Counted from the first letter of the stretch, positions 54,107 to 63,646 are shown. The stretch is 64,000 bases of DNA from JAJFHI01 sp050633705 (GCA_050633705.1 JBOEGZ010000002.1:248001-312000); one strand, 5' to 3'. Notes: generated from the sequence alone by a model not told the origin. Numbers and translations: made by a program.

Positions 54107-55222
54107 ATGCTCGTAGGTGTACCAAAGGAAATCAAACCGCACGAATACCGCGTTGGCTTAACGCCGGCCTCGGTCAAAGAATACGTGGCGCACGGACACC
54201 AGGTGCTGGTTGAAACAAATGCTGGTCTTGGAATAGGCGCAGACGATGCCGTTTATGAAGCCGCGGGTGCAAGGATTGCGCAAACAACTGAAGAGGTATT
54301 CACAACTGCCGAGATGATCGTCAAAGTTAAAGAGCCTCAACCAAGTGAGTGGGGAAAGCTTCGCGAGGGGCAGATTCTGTTCACATATCTTCATCTGGCG
54401 CCAGACCCTAAGCAAACCAAAGGACTTATGGACTCTGGCTGTACGGCGATTGCATACGAAACCGTGACCGACGAATTTGGTGGATTGCCACTTTTGGCGC
54501 CGATGTCAGAAGTTGCTGGACGCCTGTCGATTCAAGCCGCAGCAAGCAGTCTTGAAAAACATAATGGTGGTCAAGGCCTTCTTCTTGGAGGTGTGCCAGG
54601 TGTCAGTCCAGCCCGTGTTGTGATCATTGGTGGCGGTGTCGTTGGGACCAATGCAGCAAAAATGGCCGTAGGGCTGGGTGCTGAAGTGACAATCATTGAC
54701 CGATCCATTCCACGGCTTCGAGAATTGGATGACTTGTTCGGAGGACGTATCCGCACGTTGTTTTCAACCCGCGATGGGCTTGAGGCAGAACTCATCAACG
54801 CAGATGCGGTGATCGGAGCCGTGCTAATTCCGGGAGCAGCTGCGCCAAAGTTGGTTACACGTGAAATGTTGCCAATAATGAAACAAGGCTCTGTATTGGT
54901 CGACGTCGCGATCGATCAGGGTGGGTGTTTTGAAACATCGTTGCCCACGACGCATTCAGATCCGACCTTCATGGTTCATGGCGTTGTTCATTACTGCGTC
55001 GCGAACATGCCTGGTGCCGTTCCAAAGACCTCCAGCTATGCTCTCAACAACGCAACGCTTAAGTACGGATTAGAACTTGCGAACCGCGGCCTTGAAGCGC
55101 TCAGCGAGCCACACCTGTTGGCTGGCCTCAATGTCCATGCCGGCAACATTACAAATCAAGTGGTTGCAGAAAGTTTGAATGACAAATTCGTGCACCCACA
55201 GACTTTGAATCTTGTCGCGTAA
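54107..55222 (+). CDS. ald: Alanine dehydrogenase
   Basis: A 371-residue NAD-dependent enzyme interconverting L-alanine with pyruvate and ammonium. The start is set at MLVGVPKEIKPHEYRVGLTP; an ATG seven codons earlier is less family-like. The catalytic Lys is in FTYLHLAPDPKQTKGLM-type context, and the NAD fold shows VVIIGGGVVGTNAAKMAVGLG-like glycine spacing (about residue 170). The end HVHAGN-like GLNVHAGNITNQVVAESL is diagnostic. In this cluster it recycles the alanine formed by the transaminase. Confidence 0.95.
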   Translation: MLVGVPKEIKPHEYRVGLTPASVKEYVAHGHQVLVETNAGLGIGADDAVYEAAGARIAQTTEEVFTTAEMIVKVKEPQPSEWGKLREGQILFTYLHLAPDPKQTKGLMDSGCTAIAYETVTDEFGGLPLLAPMSEVAGRLSIQAAASSLEKHNGGQGLLLGGVPGVSPARVVIIGGGVVGTNAAKMAVGLGAEVTIIDRSIPRLRELDDLFGGRIRTLFSTRDGLEAELINADAVIGAVLIPGAAAPKLVTREMLPIMKQGSVLVDVAIDQGGCFETSLPTTHSDPTFMVHGVVHYCVANMPGAVPKTSSYALNNATLKYGLELANRGLEALSEPHLLAGLNVHAGNITNQVVAESLNDKFVHPQTLNLVA

Positions 55223-55597
55223 CTTTTGAGGACTAGCAGGATTTCTGCCTTGCATCTTTTCTATACCATTACGTGACATTCGACCGACACCCACTCCCAT
55301 TGAAAAAGCGAGCGCAGGCCTTTTCGGTATTGATGAGTGTTCGCACTCTCATAACCACTGTTTCCGCTTTGCTCACGGCTTAGGTGAAGTCATATGGCTT
55401 CTCTCATGGCTGGTTAGTAGCGTTACACGGCCTTGACCAATGCGTTCCAGCTTTTTTATCTCCATAAACTTCTTGATACTCGCCTCTGTTGTGTACGGGA
55501 CAAACCCTAATGCTTCAACGTCTTCTCATACGGCTGAACTCAGCTTCATTGCGCTGTCTACTGCGGGTGACAGTCAACATTGGCTCATGCTGCAGCG
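55223..55597. other. Gap after alanine dehydrogenase, nothing recognised
   Basis: This separates alanine dehydrogenase from the convergent cupin gene. No hairpin, repeat or gene-like frame was identified. Confidence 0.45.
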
Positions 55598-56281
55598 TCA
55601 GCTCAGTGTCGGCGCGGTTGGCTCGACGAGCAAATGACCGGACTTGATCCACACGCGCGCTCCAACCGAACCCACCTTCGCCTCACCGCTGCTTTGTTTG
55701 GGCAGACGCAACCAGGAATGTGCAGAAAAGTCTTCACCACTCTCGTGGAAGCTTCCGTCAAGCACCAGGATTTCCATGCCAGCGTTGGAGTCCAAGTGTA
55801 TCGCTTGGTCTGGCGCCCAATTCTCAAGGCGGACATACTCATTTGCATCCTTGAAGAGCGGCATGACCTCCACACCTGGTCGCGCGACATCGCCAACAAA
55901 GGCATTCTTATTCGTATCGATGCGAACCTGCGTGCGATCATCAGAATCGAATTGCCAAAGCTTTACAAATATCGTGCAGCCAACTTTCGAGCGAGGCGTA
56001 TGGCTCGATTGAGGTGGATTGCGAATGTAACTGCCGGCGGGAAAATCACCATGTTCGTCTTGAAAAATACCATCTAGCACAAAGAATTCTTCGCCTCCGG
56101 TATGGACGTGCGAGGAAAATTTACTTCCCGGCGCGTAGCGTACGATGGTTGTCGCCCTTGCAACCTCGTCGCCGACCCGGTCGAGCATACGCCGATCAAC
56201 ACCGGGCATTGGTGAAGCTTTCCATGCCACTGTTGATCCATGAACCACTGTCCGCTTTGAGAAATCTGCGTTCAATTCCAT
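55598..56281 (-). CDS. Two-cupin ChrR-like protein
   Basis: A 227-residue protein with two tandem cupin folds. The first (about 40-115) has metal-type ligands in FSSHVHTGGEEFFVLDG and a later His (QSSHTPRS). The second (about 135-215) is of the same shape with EILVLDGSF and SWLRLP but only partly retains the ligands. This resembles the cupin part of ChrR anti-sigma factors, without their zinc N-terminus. It is probably a metal-dependent sensor or enzyme; the role is unknown. It is the last of the minus-strand genes behind the broken glutathione transferase. Confidence 0.85.
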   Translation of the reverse strand: MELNADFSKRTVVHGSTVAWKASPMPGVDRRMLDRVGDEVARATTIVRYAPGSKFSSHVHTGGEEFFVLDGIFQDEHGDFPAGSYIRNPPQSSHTPRSKVGCTIFVKLWQFDSDDRTQVRIDTNKNAFVGDVARPGVEVMPLFKDANEYVRLENWAPDQAIHLDSNAGMEILVLDGSFHESGEDFSAHSWLRLPKQSSGEAKVGSVGARVWIKSGHLLVEPTAPTLS

Positions 56282-56293
56282 TCTATTGTTCCC

Positions 56294-56913
56294 TTAACCT
56301 GTAATACTTGAGCGGCGAGCCGCACAGTCTCGCCAAACGATGGTAGCCTGGCACTCACTTGGCACGTCAAGCTTGATAAAATCAGCATATCCCAGACCTG
56401 CAAACGCTGTTATGTCCGCCATCGAAAACTCTGCTCCTGCGAGATAAGGTTGGTTGGAAAGCACACTGTCAATATAGCGCATACCCTCGACAGCGCGTTG
56501 TTTTGATGGTTGCTCGATTCCGTGCATTTGTCGCTTTCGATCTTTGGACCTAAGCCGGGTGTCGTGTGATGAAAATAGATCATCACAGCGTTAAGCAAAC
56601 CAGATTCCGCACGCCGTTGCATCATATGGATGATAGCGCGGTCTTTCGGTGTGCGTTCGGTTAGGCTTGGCTCGCCTTCAACGTCGTCGAGATACTCAGT
56701 GATGGTCGCACACTCAGATATTGTCATACCATCTTCAAGCTCAAGCACCGGAACAACGGCCGATAGGTTTTTTTCAAGAAACTCTGGTGTTTTGTGCTCG
56801 CCTTCAAACACATTGACGTTCACGAACTCACCCTTGTCCGTCCGTCCTTTTTCGCCAAGCGCGATGCGTACGCGAGCCGAATTTGGAAAACCATAGAATT
56901 CATAAACCTTCAT
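56294..56913 (-). pseudogene. Glutathione S-transferase, frameshifted
   Basis: The N-terminal thioredoxin-like half (MKVYEFYGFPNSARVRIALG, ISECATITEYLDDVEGEPSL) and the start of the helical half read in one frame to about 56527, where it ends in unrelated residues. The rest of the helical domain (EQPSKQRAVEGMRYIDSVLS, YLAGAEFSMADITAF) continues in another frame with a short overlap. One base gained or lost near the GAAAGCGACAAATG stretch explains this. Joined, it would be about 205 residues, the usual length. It diverges from a TetR gene across paired palindromes. Confidence 0.85.
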
Positions 56914-56927
56914 AACATACTTTATTT

Positions 56928-56945
56928 ATCTATCAGTAGATAGAT
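56928..56945. promoter_or_regulatory. TetR-type operator, copy 1
   Basis: ATCTATC-AGTA-GATAGAT is a perfect inverted repeat in the 100-base gap between the divergent glutathione transferase and TetR genes. It overlaps the likely promoter of the transferase gene. Confidence 0.65.
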
Positions 56946-56980
56946 TTACATTGCATTCCTACTCAAGTCATGTCAAGCTG

Positions 56981-56990
56981 ATCTATAGAT
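56981..56990. promoter_or_regulatory. TetR-type operator, copy 2
   Basis: The palindrome ATCTATAGAT, extended rightward by AGATAAA, repeats the ATCTAT half-site of copy 1, 25 bases before the TetR start. Two related sites fit autoregulation plus control of the divergent gene. Confidence 0.6.
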
Positions 56991-57014
56991 AGATAAAGTC
57001 GCGAGGTGTTGAAA

Positions 57015-57566
57015 ATGTCCGACCGATTGGAAGCGCTGCTGGTCACCGCAGAAAGCGAGATCAGGTTGCGCGGTTACCATGCTGTCAGTTTTCGTGAACT
57101 CGCTGACCAATTGGGGATCAAAAGCTCCAGCGTCCACTATTATTTTCGTCAGAAAGAGGATCTCGGTGTTGCGCTGATCGAGCGTTATCAAAGTCGTTTT
57201 TTTGAAGCTGTGACGGTTGAGGCAGAAAAGGCGAAATCTCCTGAAGAACGGATCAAGGCTTTCACCCGTGTCTATCGCAAGGCACTGGTTGATTCTGATC
57301 GAATGTGTCTTTGTGGCATGCTTGGCGCTGAGAGCTGTGGTCTTCCTGAGCCGGTATCGTCAGCAGTTGTCGCCTTCTTTGAGAAAAATATTAACTGGCT
57401 TGTCGAAACCCTTCCAAAGGAGTTGCCGATTCGTAATCGGCGCAAAAAGGCAAAGCACATTGTTGCAACACTACAAGGGGCGATGATGTTGGCCTCTGCA
57501 CTCGATGATACACGCGTTTTTGACAGCGCCGTTCAAGACTTGTTCACGACACAGGAACTCAGATGA
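57015..57566 (+). CDS. TetR/AcrR-family regulator
   Basis: A 183-residue repressor-type regulator; the ATG at 57015 is preferred over an upstream TTG. The helix-turn-helix is SFRELADQLGIKSSSVHYYF (about 25-45), and the ligand domain includes RMCLCGMLGAESCGLPEPV, a stretch seen in regulators of redox or aldehyde response. It overlaps the following amine oxidase start as ATGA. It is intact although the genes on both sides are broken. Confidence 0.92.
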   Translation: MSDRLEALLVTAESEIRLRGYHAVSFRELADQLGIKSSSVHYYFRQKEDLGVALIERYQSRFFEAVTVEAEKAKSPEERIKAFTRVYRKALVDSDRMCLCGMLGAESCGLPEPVSSAVVAFFEKNINWLVETLPKELPIRNRRKKAKHIVATLQGAMMLASALDDTRVFDSAVQDLFTTQELR

Positions 57567-58672
57567 ATAATCGACCGAGTGTCGAACACGATGTCGATGT
57601 CGACATCGCGGTAATTGGTGCCGGCGTTTGCGGTTTGGCAGCTGCTTATCTGCTTCGAAAGGCGGGGCGAACCGTTCGGGTTTTGGAGGGGGGTGACCAG
57701 CCTGGCGGACGCATCCGCAGTTTCCATGACCCACAGAGTGGCGACGTCTTAGGCGATCGTGGTCCGTCGTGGGTCTGGCCAGAGCATCAACCGGTCATAG
57801 CACGTTGGTTGGATGAACTGGACCTCGATGTCTTCGAGCAATTTGAAGGCGGTAAATAGATCGTCGACTTGGATAGTAACGGGCAACCGACCACAACTTT
57901 CCTTCCACTGCAATATGGCACGATGAGAATTGCAGGCGGAACTGGACGATTAATCGATCGGTTGATGTCGAAACTTGGTGAAGGGATCGTTGAAACAAAC
58001 GCAAAGGTTAGTCGAATAATCGACAATAAAAACAGTGTTACTTTACATCACCCAAACGGCCGACTTACGGCTTCTCAAGCCATTGTAGCGGTGCCACCGA
58101 GGATCGCTGTGAACTCGATCGATTGGGTACCGGAACTTTCAACAGATCTCACGCAGGCGCTAGACAATCTACCAACTTGGATGGCACCACATGCAAAGGT
58201 TGTGATCGTCTACAAAAAACCGTTTTGGCGCGCGCACGGGTTGTCCGGTCGCATTGCAAGTCGTGTTGGACCTTTGATGGAGGTTCACGATCATTGCAGT
58301 TCAGATAAGCGAACATCGGCGCTATTTGGTTTTATTGGCTGGCCTCATGGCGCGCGGCTTCAGCATCGCGACAAACTGCCAGATTTGATCAAACAACAAC
58401 TTGTGAAATGCCTCGGGACGAAAGCAGCCACACCCGAAGCGATACTTATCGAAGACTGGTCGGAAAATAGACTGATCGCACAATCTCTCGATCTGCTCGC
58501 GCCGCAAACTCACCCAGAGGTTGGCGCCAAAATCGTGCGACAACCGATTTGGAACAACCGATTAGCGTTTGCAGCTGCCGAGACAGCCTCGCAAAGCCCG
58601 GGTCTTATTGAAGGCGCGCTTGTAGCCGCAGGGCAAGTCGTCAATTCAATTCAAGCGTTGTCTGCTGTCTAG
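57563..58672 (+). pseudogene. FAD-dependent amine oxidase with an in-frame amber codon
   Basis: The frame encodes a flavin amine oxidase of about 369 residues: an N-terminal FAD site (VDIAVIGAGVCGLAAAYLLR), GGRIRSFHDPQSG, and later QYGTMRIAGGTGRLIDRLM and the C-terminal FAAAETASQSPGLIEGALVA. A single TAG at 57857-57859 interrupts it after FEQFEGGK, and the same frame continues directly with IVDLDSNGQPTT. This is a nonsense mutation, or less likely suppression. It is shorter than classic monoamine oxidases (about 450). It is coupled to the TetR gene by ATGA. Confidence 0.85.
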
Positions 58673-59212
58673 TTCATGCACGTTTCGCCGGTCATGTTCC
58701 GGTACGATCAATTTGCTCGTGTTAGGAGCATCACCAGCAATCAAGTTAGATTCTTTTTTTAAATGTGCCATGAGATTTGAATTTTGATCTCATCGGTGTT
58801 GCTGACGTCACGACGAGGGTCTGAGAATCCTCTGATTTAAGATCTGATTTAAGAGTCGTATCCAAATATCTCAAAACCGCTGACGGGAGACAGCACCCAT
58901 CTCAACCCGACTTAGAATGTTTATGTAGAGGGTAGGCGACTACGACACATCGATAAACTGCGCGTTTTTTAGGCATCCTTGGCGACGGCCGCAAGAAATG
59001 TGTGTACCAATCAACTCGCGAGACGGATAGGAGCATCGATCCTTTGCGTCAGTGTCTTAAGTCTAGATCAGGCCTTGTTTCAGCAAATGGGTCAGCCAAT
59101 AAATTGTGTTGGTGGGCCGATATTTGTATATCTAGAGGTTAAGTCAATTTCTGCGAGCTGTTGGTTCACCAAAAGTTGCGCAACCTTTGGGTCGGTGGAC
59201 GGGCACATAAGA
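58673..59212. other. Gap before the NosR-SoxD fusion
   Basis: About 540 bases. A longer in-frame extension upstream of the fusion gene begins at a TTG at 58979, but its translation (cysteine-scattered, with no export signal) is not protein-like, so the start was placed at 59213. No other feature is seen. Confidence 0.45.
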
Positions 59213-62026
59213 ATGCTATTTTTTAACTCGCAACAAGTTGCTGGCCTGAAAATTGTGTCAGGACTTGTTCTAACTCTCCTCGCGGCTTTTTTTTTAATAA
59301 CAACTTTTCATGTGCCAGCGCAAAGTCGTGACAAAGGCCCTTTTGGCCATACGCGCGATGATACCCCGTTAGAAGTACACATAGGGAAACTGTTCAAGAC
59401 TTTTACAGCCGACACTCGAATAGGCAAGCCTGAGAAAGTAGGAAATGGCGACGTCTGGCCGGTCTTCACCGGCGAAAAGATGTTGGGTTACGTATTCCAA
59501 ACTGTCGAAATTGCACCATTGCCTGGTTACTCCGGAAGCCCGTTCGAAGCCCTTGTCGCGATCGACACCAAAGGTACGTACGTCGGTGTCAAAATCATAT
59601 ATCACGAGGAGCCGATTTTTCTCGGAGGCTACGGTGTAGAACAACCCAGTCTTGTCGCCAAACAGTACGCGGGACTTAAGATACAAGATACCATCAAAGT
59701 TCGCGGACCGACTGACGATTTTCGAAGAACTGAGGGGTATGCCTACGTTGATGGAATTAGCCGTGCGACGATCTCTATCGAGGTTTTGAACCAGAGCGTT
59801 GTTCAATCCGCAACCGAAGTCGCAACTAAGATGATCGAGGGGTTCACGCGCTCGCAAGTGGCCAAGGTCAACCTCAATGTTACAGAAAAAGTGACTTGGG
59901 AAAGCCTTTTGAAGTCGGGTTGGCTTGTCGAAAAAACCTTCACGCACGGCCAAGTCTACAAGGCCTTCAAGGACACAATTAGAAAGTTTGACAACACTGA
60001 ACGCATTGCAGCCCCTGGCGACATGTTCGCCGATATACACGTCGCGCAGGTCAATGTTCCAACGATTGGCAAATACTTGCTTGGTGACGCCGGGTTCGAG
60101 CGGCTCATCGAAGACGAGTTAAAACCTGGCGAGAATGCATTCATACTTTTTTCCAACGGCCCCTACTTGTTTCTTGATGAAGATTTTATCGCGGGCTCGG
60201 TGCCAAGCCGCTTAAACATCTCTCAAGGTGAGAAAACGATCGAAGTTAGGGATGTGTACTTCTACAACTACCTGGAGCCTGACTGGCCGAAGGATATGCC
60301 GCAATTTAAACAAGCGCGGTTATTCAAGATTAGCGCTCACGACGCATTTGATCCATCGCTTCCCTGGCAGCTCAAGCTCAATGTCATTCGTGGCTTATCT
60401 CGCTTTTCACTTGGCGTTACAAAATCTTTCCCGACCGATTACAAGTTGCCCGAACGCTTTTTCATCAAGCAAAACCCTGACGCTTCATCGACGCCGCTTT
60501 GGTTGGAGCTGTGGGGCAAAAGGTGGTCTGAAATTGTTATTCTGCTGGCGGGGCTTGGACTGCTCACTGCAATCGCGGTACGTCCTAAACTTGTTGTCGG
60601 CAATGCAAAACAATTTAAAATATTTCGCTGGGCTTTCCTCGCCTACACCGTTGGGTTCATTGGCTACTACACACAAGGGCAACTTTCGGTCACACACGTT
60701 ATGACCTTGCTGGCAAGTGTCTTTGACATTTCCACTGCATCTGGCCTGCTACTTGATCCAATCATTTTTATCCTCGGCATCTATGTCCTATTCACTCTGG
60801 TGATTTGGGGACGCGGATTTTTCTGCGGTTGGTTATGTCCGTTTGGGGCATTGCAGGAGATGACGGCATGGCTCGGCGAAAAGCTAAAGCTGCCGCAGCC
60901 AAAGATCGCATGGGCACGACACAGCCATGGGAACAAAATTAAATACGTGATTTTCGCCGGCCTTGTTGTGGTGTCGTTCTTTTCTGTCTCAACAGCAGAA
61001 GTCTTAGCCGAGGTCGAGCCTTTTAAAACTGCGATTACTCTCAATTTTGTACGGTCTTGGCCGTTTGTCGTTTACGCCTTAGCATTGCTGTTGGCATCAA
61101 TGTTCGTGCATAAATTTTTCTGCCGCTATGTCTGTCCACTTGGCGCTGGTCTTGCGCTTTTTGGAAAGCTGCGCATCATCGATTCAATCGCACGCCGCAA
61201 GGAGTGTGGCACGCCGTGTCAGCTTTGCTCAGTGCAATGTGGCATCAAGGCAATCAAACCGACCGGCGCGATCGATTATGACGAATGTATCCAGTGTTAT
61301 GACTGCGTTGTTATTCACGATGATAAAACGCAATGCGTTCCATTAGTTCAAGCAGAGAAAAGACTAAAGAAACAGGGACAAACTTCTGGACAACCCGACA
61401 TCACGCGACCCAGTCTTTCAGGTATTGCGGAACCACCAATATTGGCTACCAATCGTCTGCGCGGCACGAATATTGGGCAAATCGCAGCAGGCATTGCACT
61501 TTTGGCGGGACTTGGCGTTTGGCTATTTTCCTCCAGTGAGCAAGATATGCCTTTAACGGTCAAACTTGGCACAGTCGCAAGTGCTGAGGACGTTGCCCAA
61601 GCGGATATATCAATCACACCGGATGGCGATAATCTTCCGTTAGGTTCAGGCACACACGCTCAAGGTAAGTTGGTTTTCGAAAGCAAATGTGCGTCTTGTC
61701 ACGGCACCCAAGGTTTGGGCGGCGAAGACCTTGTCGAACCCTTGGTTGGTGGCATCGGAACTCTTCAATCAGAAGAGCCGACCAAAACCGTCGGTAGTTT
61801 CTGGCCCTATGCAACGACGTTATTTGACTACATACGCCGTTCTATGCCGCTTGATGCTCCCCTCACTCTCACGGACGAGGAAGTGTATGCCGTAACTGCA
61901 TATTTGTTGGCGGAAAACGAGATCATTGAGAAAACAGCCGTGATGGATGCCAAGACCTTGCCAAAGGTACAGATGCCGAACCGTGCAGGATTTGTCAGCA
62001 ACTGGTCGGGACATACGCACAAATAA
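59213..62026 (+). CDS. NosR-like membrane protein fused to a SoxD-like cytochrome c domain
   Basis: A product of about 937 residues. Residues 1-700 follow the NosR plan: an anchor helix (GLVLTLLAAFFLITTF), a periplasmic FMN domain with DGISRATIS (Thr186 as the likely flavin site), membrane helices with GFFCGWLCPFGALQE and FCRYVCPLGAGLA, and a cytosolic pair of [4Fe-4S] motifs (CGTPCQLCSVQCGIKAIKP, DECIQCYDC). Unlike ordinary NosR it then has a linker, one further membrane helix (GQIAAGIALLAGLGVWLF) and a periplasmic cytochrome c domain with haem motif Cys826-x2-Cys829-His830 (KCASCHG). That domain continues as FWPYATTLFDYIRRSMPLDA and MPNRAGFV, the C-terminal pattern of SoxD. SoxC follows 118 bases later. 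It should wire SoxC to the quinone pool. Confidence 0.88.
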   Translation: MLFFNSQQVAGLKIVSGLVLTLLAAFFLITTFHVPAQSRDKGPFGHTRDDTPLEVHIGKLFKTFTADTRIGKPEKVGNGDVWPVFTGEKMLGYVFQTVEIAPLPGYSGSPFEALVAIDTKGTYVGVKIIYHEEPIFLGGYGVEQPSLVAKQYAGLKIQDTIKVRGPTDDFRRTEGYAYVDGISRATISIEVLNQSVVQSATEVATKMIEGFTRSQVAKVNLNVTEKVTWESLLKSGWLVEKTFTHGQVYKAFKDTIRKFDNTERIAAPGDMFADIHVAQVNVPTIGKYLLGDAGFERLIEDELKPGENAFILFSNGPYLFLDEDFIAGSVPSRLNISQGEKTIEVRDVYFYNYLEPDWPKDMPQFKQARLFKISAHDAFDPSLPWQLKLNVIRGLSRFSLGVTKSFPTDYKLPERFFIKQNPDASSTPLWLELWGKRWSEIVILLAGLGLLTAIAVRPKLVVGNAKQFKIFRWAFLAYTVGFIGYYTQGQLSVTHVMTLLASVFDISTASGLLLDPIIFILGIYVLFTLVIWGRGFFCGWLCPFGALQEMTAWLGEKLKLPQPKIAWARHSHGNKIKYVIFAGLVVVSFFSVSTAEVLAEVEPFKTAITLNFVRSWPFVVYALALLLASMFVHKFFCRYVCPLGAGLALFGKLRIIDSIARRKECGTPCQLCSVQCGIKAIKPTGAIDYDECIQCYDCVVIHDDKTQCVPLVQAEKRLKKQGQTSGQPDITRPSLSGIAEPPILATNRLRGTNIGQIAAGIALLAGLGVWLFSSSEQDMPLTVKLGTVASAEDVAQADISITPDGDNLPLGSGTHAQGKLVFESKCASCHGTQGLGGEDLVEPLVGGIGTLQSEEPTKTVGSFWPYATTLFDYIRRSMPLDAPLTLTDEEVYAVTAYLLAENEIIEKTAVMDAKTLPKVQMPNRAGFVSNWSGHTHK

Positions 62027-62144
62027 TGACACGCTCGGCTTACAAAAACAGAATTAGAAAATTCGGCCTCATGGCAACTGACGACGCGTATTGTGAAAAT
62101 CGGATAACCCCAATTTTTCAAGGCAAGCAAGGAAACGAAGAAAA

Positions 62145-63434
62145 ATGACATCTGAGAAATGGATATTGTCAGATGAGGTCGCTGCAGCAGGTGGCTTGCT
62201 ACATCGACGATCATTCTTGAAATCCAGCACAGTCGTTTTGAGTGGTATCGCAACTGCGGGCCTCTCAACCGGTGAAGCCGTGGCGGTAGATGGGCCGGAG
62301 TGGATGAAGAAACCGGGCGCGCCACTGAGACAATACGGCTCACCGTCTCCTTTTGAGAGCACCGTAAAACGAGCAATTTTGCAGCCCTATGGCGAAATGG
62401 CCCAAGGTACAGGCGTGGCGCTCACTCCGTTACAGTATCTACGGGGTTCGATTACTCCAAATGGACTTCACTTCGAACGAAGCCACAATGGTGTACCGCA
62501 AATTGATCCAGATAAACACAAGTTCCTCATCCACGGCCTGGTAAAGAATCCACTCGTGTTTTCGATGGACTCGCTGTTGCGTTATCCGATGGTTTCAACG
62601 ATTTGCTTTATTGAATGCGCCGGCAACAGTTTCTTCAATAGCAATTTGTTCGAAGAAACAATGCAAGTCCCGGTCGGGCATTTGCATGGGCTGATTTCAG
62701 CAGCAGAATGGACGGGCGTGAGATTGTCGACGTTACTGGAAGAAGCAGGCGCCGACATGAGTGCCAAGTGGCTGCTGGCCGAAGGTGGTGATGCTGTCGG
62801 CATGAGTCGAAGCATTCCAATGGAAAAAGCACTTGATGATGTCATTGTTGCTCTCTACCAAAACGGCGAACGCATCAGGCCTGAACAGGGCTACCCGATG
62901 CGTTTGGTGCTGCCAGGCTTTGAAGGCAATATGAGTGTGAAGTGGTTGCGTCGCATCAAGGTACAGAACCAGCCGACTTACACCAAGGATGAGACGTCGA
63001 AGTACACGGATTTACGCCCTGACGGGAAAGCCGATCTGTTCACTTACACGATGGGTGCAAAATCGACGATTACCTACCCTGCAACCGGGTTGCGATTGAA
63101 GGGGGCTGGGGTATACGAAATTAGTGGTTTGGCCTGGAGCGGACACGGCGCAGTAAAACGTGTGGAAGTTTCTGCCGATGGCGGCAAGAGTTGGGCGGAG
63201 GCAAAATTGGATGAGCCGGTTCGCTCGAGAAGTCTCACTCGCTTTCGCTTGCTCTGGAATTGGGACGGTCGGCGGGCAACTTTGCAAAGTCGTACGATTG
63301 ATACGAAAGGAAATACGCAGCCGTCTCATGCTGACTGGTCGGCATCGTATGCTGCAGGCCAACTGAACCATTGCAACGCCATTCAATCCTTTATGATCAA
63401 CACGGACGGCAGCATTACCAACGTCCTTATCTAG
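62145..63434 (+). CDS. soxC: SoxC-like sulfane/sulfite dehydrogenase molybdenum subunit
   Basis: A 429-residue oxidoreductase of the sulfite-oxidase family, closest in motif to SoxC. A twin-arginine signal (HRRSFLKSSTVVLSGIATAG) exports it folded. The molybdenum-coordinating cysteine is Cys158 in TICFIECAGNSFFNSN; other SoxC stretches are LHGLISAAEWTGVRLSTLLE, GYPMRLVLPGFEGNMSVKWL and the C-terminal dimer domain (YEISGLAWSGHGAVKRVEVS). In Sox systems SoxC acts with the cytochrome SoxD on SoxYZ-bound sulfane sulfur. Here a SoxD-like domain is on the preceding membrane protein and no soxXYZAB genes are in the window, so free sulfite or another sulfur compound is possible as substrate. Confidence 0.92.
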   Translation: MTSEKWILSDEVAAAGGLLHRRSFLKSSTVVLSGIATAGLSTGEAVAVDGPEWMKKPGAPLRQYGSPSPFESTVKRAILQPYGEMAQGTGVALTPLQYLRGSITPNGLHFERSHNGVPQIDPDKHKFLIHGLVKNPLVFSMDSLLRYPMVSTICFIECAGNSFFNSNLFEETMQVPVGHLHGLISAAEWTGVRLSTLLEEAGADMSAKWLLAEGGDAVGMSRSIPMEKALDDVIVALYQNGERIRPEQGYPMRLVLPGFEGNMSVKWLRRIKVQNQPTYTKDETSKYTDLRPDGKADLFTYTMGAKSTITYPATGLRLKGAGVYEISGLAWSGHGAVKRVEVSADGGKSWAEAKLDEPVRSRSLTRFRLLWNWDGRRATLQSRTIDTKGNTQPSHADWSASYAAGQLNHCNAIQSFMINTDGSITNVLI

Positions 63435-63646
63435 TATCGACCAGTCGGCATTTGAATTTTTGGCCCCACGCATGAAAATTGTGTGTTGTCGACATAGCCT
63501 ATGCACGAACATAAAAACGGAAAAACAATTGTGGCTGGGGCAGGCTTCTTCCTTCACCGGTGCTCATAAAAGACATCTTTTCGTACGTAGGAGAAGTCTC
63601 GGATGAAGAAAGCTGCGGGTTTGCCAGTACTTTTTATGCAGGCCGG

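Noticed and set aside
58979..59212. 78-residue N-terminal extension of the NosR-SoxD fusion from a TTG
   Set aside because: The extension has no export signal, has scattered cysteines and lies before the real membrane anchor; the ATG at 59213 fits the NosR plan.
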